Below are positions 59,935-64,000 of a stretch of DNA of 64,000 bases, in pieces (position 1 is the first letter of the stretch; each line of letters opens with the position of its first letter). Position numbers and translations under genes: made by a program. The stretch comes from Ciona savignyi (taxonomy: Eukaryota; Chordata; Ascidiacea; Phlebobranchia; Cionidae): NCBI GenBank assembly GCA_000149265.1, contig CH003206.1:230400-294399 (forward strand), read 5' to 3'. The notes below the pieces were generated by a model. That model saw only the letters and a program-made list of their open reading frames with translations. It did not search any database and had not been told where the DNA came from.

Positions 59935-62802
59935 TGCAGCGGTTCGCCTTGTTTTCACTTCAATTCAAACATCCGCGATAAGATGGACGTCATCCACTTA
60001 AAACTGCATTATGGCGCCAGTTATTGATCGTGTGCAAAGGCTGACCTGAAAAACATTATGACGTCAATTAAGGGTCGGTGTTGTTTGATCGTGTGCGGAA
60101 GGTGATCGAGGTCATTATGGCGCCAGCTATTGCCGGTCAGTGTTGTTTGATCTCTGGAAATCATTATGACGTCAGTTATTGCTCGGAGTTACGAAGGATT
60201 TTGATGGGGTTCCCGGGAGAAAGACCAGCTAATGGGTCTATTTTGGGCGAACAATCACACGAGATGTTGTCGCAAGAGTGAGAAGCAGAGAATCTATAAG
60301 TGGTTTTGGAGAGAAAAGATTACATGAATAAGACCAAAAACGGGCATCATGCAGTTTTCTCTTAGGGATTGGAGCACCAGATAAATACGGATGTTTGAAC
60401 GTCAGAAGGGAAAGGGACTGACTGACTGAGGGAACGAGGACTGAGACCGAGGTGACTGCCACCTGGCGCGTTAAGCGCTAGGTTATTGAGACTTTGTGGC
60501 ATAGTTGACAGAAGGAACAAGACAAAAGTCGCTTCTGCCGGAATAAACAAAGAACGAGTTGACAAGCCGCAAAGGAAAACGAACTGTCTATTAAACGCAT
60601 CGCGCAGTTATTCCGACGCCAGTCGGTCCCGCGAATCGATTCCCGAGTAAAGTGCATTGATTTATTCGTGTGTTCATATTAAACAACGTTTGACAATAAA
60701 CTAACCAACGTTCAACCAGCGTGGACTCGATCTTTGGAAGTCGGATATCGGAGTCAGCATATATATTCGAGCCACACAGAGGGCAAATCTACCCTCGACT
60801 AACCTCGAACGTTGCAGTTAACCCACGGCAAACACGTCAAACGTTGCAGTAAACGTCCTCGGCAAAAACGTCAAACGTTGCAGTGGCGACCTTTCGACGT
60901 GATTTTGAACTTAAACGCAACCTACCGAAGTCTGAAGAGTGGATACGAAGATTTCAACCGAGCAGACCCTACTGTTCACGAGAAAACAGAAGTCTGATCA
61001 AAGCAGAAGTCTGTTTAACTTTCTGCAGTAATCAAGTGAGCTAGAAGAATTGCTTTTGAATGAAGCTCACCGTTTATGTTTATTCAACATTTCCTTCAAG
61101 CATGATGAGGGAAAATTCAGCGACGATATCAAGCAAGCAAAGAGCCGCAAATCGTCGTTCAGCCATGTTGTTTTAACCAGTTGGTCACTCGACACTAAAC
61201 TGGAAGGCTCTGTCTGCGGATAAAAGCAAGCAAATGTTCGAGTTTAAAGATTTTGAATCAGCGATGCTCTCAGTTTTTCAGAAGTTATGAAACTGAGCGA
61301 AGACTGATGTAGAAATCGACTCCATTACACATCACATTTCTATATCACGGTGGAAAAGGTTTGAGTGTGGGCTATATAATATTGCATTTGATTTAAATCC
61401 CGAGAAGGCACATATATATTTGCTAGAGTTTATGAGAACTCAATAATTCTGTTATTTTTGCTATCGACTTGATATGTTATTTATATTGCTTGATTTACAC
61501 ATGTCTATTTTCCGGGAAAATCAACCCGAAGAGATTACTGCGGAATCGCAAATCTATTATGTCTCTTTATTGCTTAATATTACCGCCCAGGTTACTTAAG
61601 CAAATCGCTGCTATATGCGAAAACAGCCAAACGGCTTATATGTATCAAGCAAAAATATGAAAATAACAGCCTATAATGGCCTTTTAAGCAAAATGTGCCG
61701 CTGCATCGGGATTTTTAACAATTGCATTAAGCCAGAATCAACCTTTGACACATATATTCTCATTATTAACACACTCGTCTTACTAAAAATGTTTTGTATA
61801 TTCTCTACTAACAAACTTTTAATATGAAACACATACATTATGTGGAAGAATGAACCAATTTTGATTTTTCATTTTAACGGTGGAAGGCATGCAGCGGTTC
61901 GCCTTGTTTTCACTTCAATTCAAACATCCGCGATAAGATGGACGTCATCCACTTAAAACTGCATTATGGCGCCAGTTATTGATCGTGTGCAAAGGCTGAC
62001 CTGAAAAACATTATGACGTCAATTAAGGGTCGGTGTTGTTTGATCGTGTGCGGAAGGTGATCGAGGTCATTATGGCGCCAGCTATTGCCGGTCAGTGTTG
62101 TTTGATCTCTGGAAATCATTATGACGTCAGTTATTGCTCGGAGTTACGAAGGATTTTGATGGGGTTCCCGGGAGAAAGACCAGCTAATGGGTCTATTTTG
62201 GGCGAACAATCACACGAGATGTTGTCGCAAGAGTGAGAAGCAGAGAATCTATAAGTGGTTTTGGAGAGAAAAGATTACATGAATAAGACCAAAAACGGGC
62301 ATCATGCAGTTTTCTCTTAGGGATTGGAGCACCAGATAAATACGGATGTTTGAACGTCAGAAGGGAAAGGGACTGACTGACTGAGGGAACGAGGCTGAGA
62401 CCGAGGTGACTGCCACCTGGCGCGTTAAGCGCTAGGTTATTGAGACTTTGTGGCATAGTTGACAGAAGGAACAAGACAAAAGTCGCTTCTGCCGGAATAA
62501 ACAAAGAACGAGTTGACAAGCCGCAAAGGAAAACGAACTGTCTATTAAACGCATCGCGCAGTTATTCCGACGCCAGTCGGTCCCGCGAATCGATTCCCGA
62601 GTAAAGTGCATTGATTTATTCGTGTGTTCATATTAAACAACGTTTGACAATAAACTAACCAACGTTCAACCAGCGTGGACTCGATCTTTGGAAGTCGGAT
62701 ATCGGAGTCAGCATATATATTCGAGCCACACAGAGGGCAAATCTACCCTCGACTAACCTCGAACGTTGCAGTTAACCCACGGCAAACACGTCAAACGTTG
62801 CA
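59935..62802 (+). mobile_element. Non-coding LTR retrotransposon with tRNA-Trp-like primer site
   Basis: LTRs at 59935-60882 (or 60848) and 61890-62802 start TGCAGCGGTTCGCC and end AACGTTGCA. The target duplication AATAC is at 59930-59934 and 62803-62807. By eye the LTRs differ by one base (GAGGACTGAG against GAGGCTGAG) plus one extra 34-bp end repeat in the left LTR, so insertion is recent. Directly after the left LTR, TGGCGACCTTTCGACGTG followed by ATTTTGAAC closely resembles the complement of a eukaryotic tRNA-Trp 3' end, a primer choice I associate with CsRn1-type Ty3/gypsy elements. The interior of about 1 kb has no gag or pol, so it must have been moved by another element's enzymes. Confidence 0.9.
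60884..60912 (+). other. Putative tRNA-Trp primer binding site
   Basis: TGGCGACC, then TTTCGACGTGATTTTGAAC. The ACGTGATTT.GAAC part corresponds to the T-arm of tRNA-Trp, two bases of mismatch or insertion apart. Confidence 0.65.
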
Positions 62803-63269
62803 AATACCTAATAAATACCTAACCTATGTTTACCCTCTAAGCGCTGCTACAACTTCATCAAAAAAACACCTTGGACCGGAAAACCTCTTTGATTAAGAGG
62901 GTTTAACGGCTTCTTACTTTTTATGTTTGCCGATATTATTGTTTGGACAATTAGACAATCAACATTTACTTTATTTACACTTTGACTTTGAAAGCGCAAT
63001 GGTGCAAGCAGAAAGCTTTAAACATAACCATCTACATAGTTTAATGAATGTTAAAGTGTAAATTCGTACCCGCCCTCTGGTCCACAAATATCGAAATTAT
63101 ATTCTGTGCGTTTTAAAAGCACACTGTTTTAAATACTGTACTTTTGCCATTTTATCCTGCCTCATTTTTGTAAATAACTCTGATGTTCTTCATTAATGTT
63201 ATAAAGCGAAACTAAAAATAAACTAATAATATTTTTTAGACAACTGTGTCTTTTTAAAAATTTGCAGTG

Positions 63270-63372
63270 AATAGGATATGATAGGCTAATTATGTTTATT
63301 CCCCCAAATGGAAAAAACACAAGGGCGTTAATAGGCCTACATAGGAAATCGTCAGGTCACCTCGTGCAACGT
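63270..63372 (-). mobile_element. SINE family A, tail part
   Basis: Reverse copy (GGATATGATAGGCTAATTATG, then AATCGTCAGGTCACCTCG), truncated. Confidence 0.6.
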
Positions 63373-63429
63373 TTAGTGTTTATCGAGGAAGGTTTTACCC
63401 TGTGTGGGTGAGCACCTTTGGCGTTATGG

Positions 63430-64000
63430 ATGGACGCTCTGTGCTTCAGCGTGTGGCTCGAATATCCTGCTGCGATAATCCTCCGATCCGACTCCAATAT
63501 CGAGCACACGCTGGTTGAACGTTAGTTGTTTATTGTCAAACGTTGTCAATACAAACACACGAATAAACCAATGCACTTTACTCGGGAATCGATTCGCTGG
63601 ACCGACTGAATCGCGTCGGCATAACTGCGCGATGCAATTAATAGACAGTTCGTTTTCCTTTGCGGCTTGTCAACTTGTTCTTTGTTTAAACCGACAGATG
63701 CGACTTTTGCCTTGTTCCCTTCTGTCAACTATATGACAAAGTCTCGAAAACCCTGGCGCTTAACCGCGCCAGGCGCAGTCACTTAGTTCCCTCTCAGCCC
63801 AGCCACCAGTCTCCACCAAGCCCCGTTTTCTATCTCTCCCTTCAGTCAAGTCCGGCCAAGAATTCGGACACGCCCGTCTACTTCGTCGCACATGAACAGG
63901 CCTCAGGCAACTCGTGACGAATACGTCATAATCAGATGACCAACCGCACATTCTTTCATTACGTCATACTTACAGCATTTCCCAAGATGCTTTTGTGGTT
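63430..64000 (-). mobile_element. Diverged, inverted LTR of the 59935-62802 family (runs off window)
   Basis: The minus strand repeats the LTR blocks in order: GGAAAACGAACTGTC, CATCGCGCAGTTATGCCGAC, TCGATTCCCGAGTAAAGTGC, ATTCGTGTGTTTGTATTGAC, AACGTTCAACCAGCGTG. Many substitutions separate it from the two young LTRs, so it is an older relative in opposite orientation. Its internal part would lie beyond the window or be missing. Confidence 0.8.

Noticed and set aside
60078..60281. 67-codon frame repeated identically at 62033-62236
   Set aside because: Both are within the two LTRs of one retrotransposon; the identity reflects LTR duplication, not a conserved protein.

Overview
The window looks like nuclear DNA of a sea squirt of the Ciona type, or a close tunicate relative. 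Genes are split by short phase-matched introns with gt-ag borders. The DNA is AT-rich, and the space between exons is packed with tRNA-derived SINEs, hAT-type MITEs and Ty3/gypsy-like LTR elements. The closest matches of the readable proteins are animal proteins (trichoplein, tetraspanin, caspase, SLC16-type transporter). The species assignment is an inference; no bacterial or viral gene organisation is present.

Layout. (1) 1-2.3 kb, + strand: a 30-bp minisatellite, then the last three coding exons of a trichoplein (TCHP) gene. (2) 5.66-11.24 kb, - strand: a complete eight-exon tetraspanin gene (308 codons) with an unusual Thr/Asn/Pro-rich insert in its large extracellular loop. (3) 12.7-23.9 kb: no host gene recognised. 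Two related blocks (about 12.7-16.3 and 17.35-23.9 kb) have been separated by insertions, including a THAP-domain DNA transposon with about 570-bp inverted arms and a hAT-type element with a perfect 8-bp target duplication. (4) 23.9-46.55 kb: a tandem segmental duplication of one module, [caspase-like gene +, hAT transposase +, seven-membrane-pass protein -]. Each caspase copy carries a different reading-frame lesion. The second is also split by a MITE inside an exon, and one 7TM copy is frameshifted. A very young LTR retrotransposon sits inside the hAT transposase of the first module only, and an array of 336-bp repeats with palindromic cores has replaced a SINE tail there. (5) 47.7-47.8 kb: assembly gap (100 N). 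(6) 50.4-57.1 kb, + strand: a seven-exon monocarboxylate-transporter-like (SLC16/MFS) gene ending before the expected twelfth membrane helix. (7) 58.3-64 kb: two weak candidate exons, a second non-coding LTR retrotransposon with near-identical LTRs and a tRNA-Trp-like primer binding site, and an inverted, diverged LTR of the same family running off the end.

The host genes do not form an operon or pathway. The coherent story is local genome change: a caspase plus 7TM module duplicated in tandem and then decayed differently in each copy, with mobile-element insertions that can be dated relative to the duplication by comparing empty and filled sites. Exon borders were read by eye from splice signals, phase and family resemblance. 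They may be off by a base or two, and single-base lesions in homopolymers could be assembly errors.
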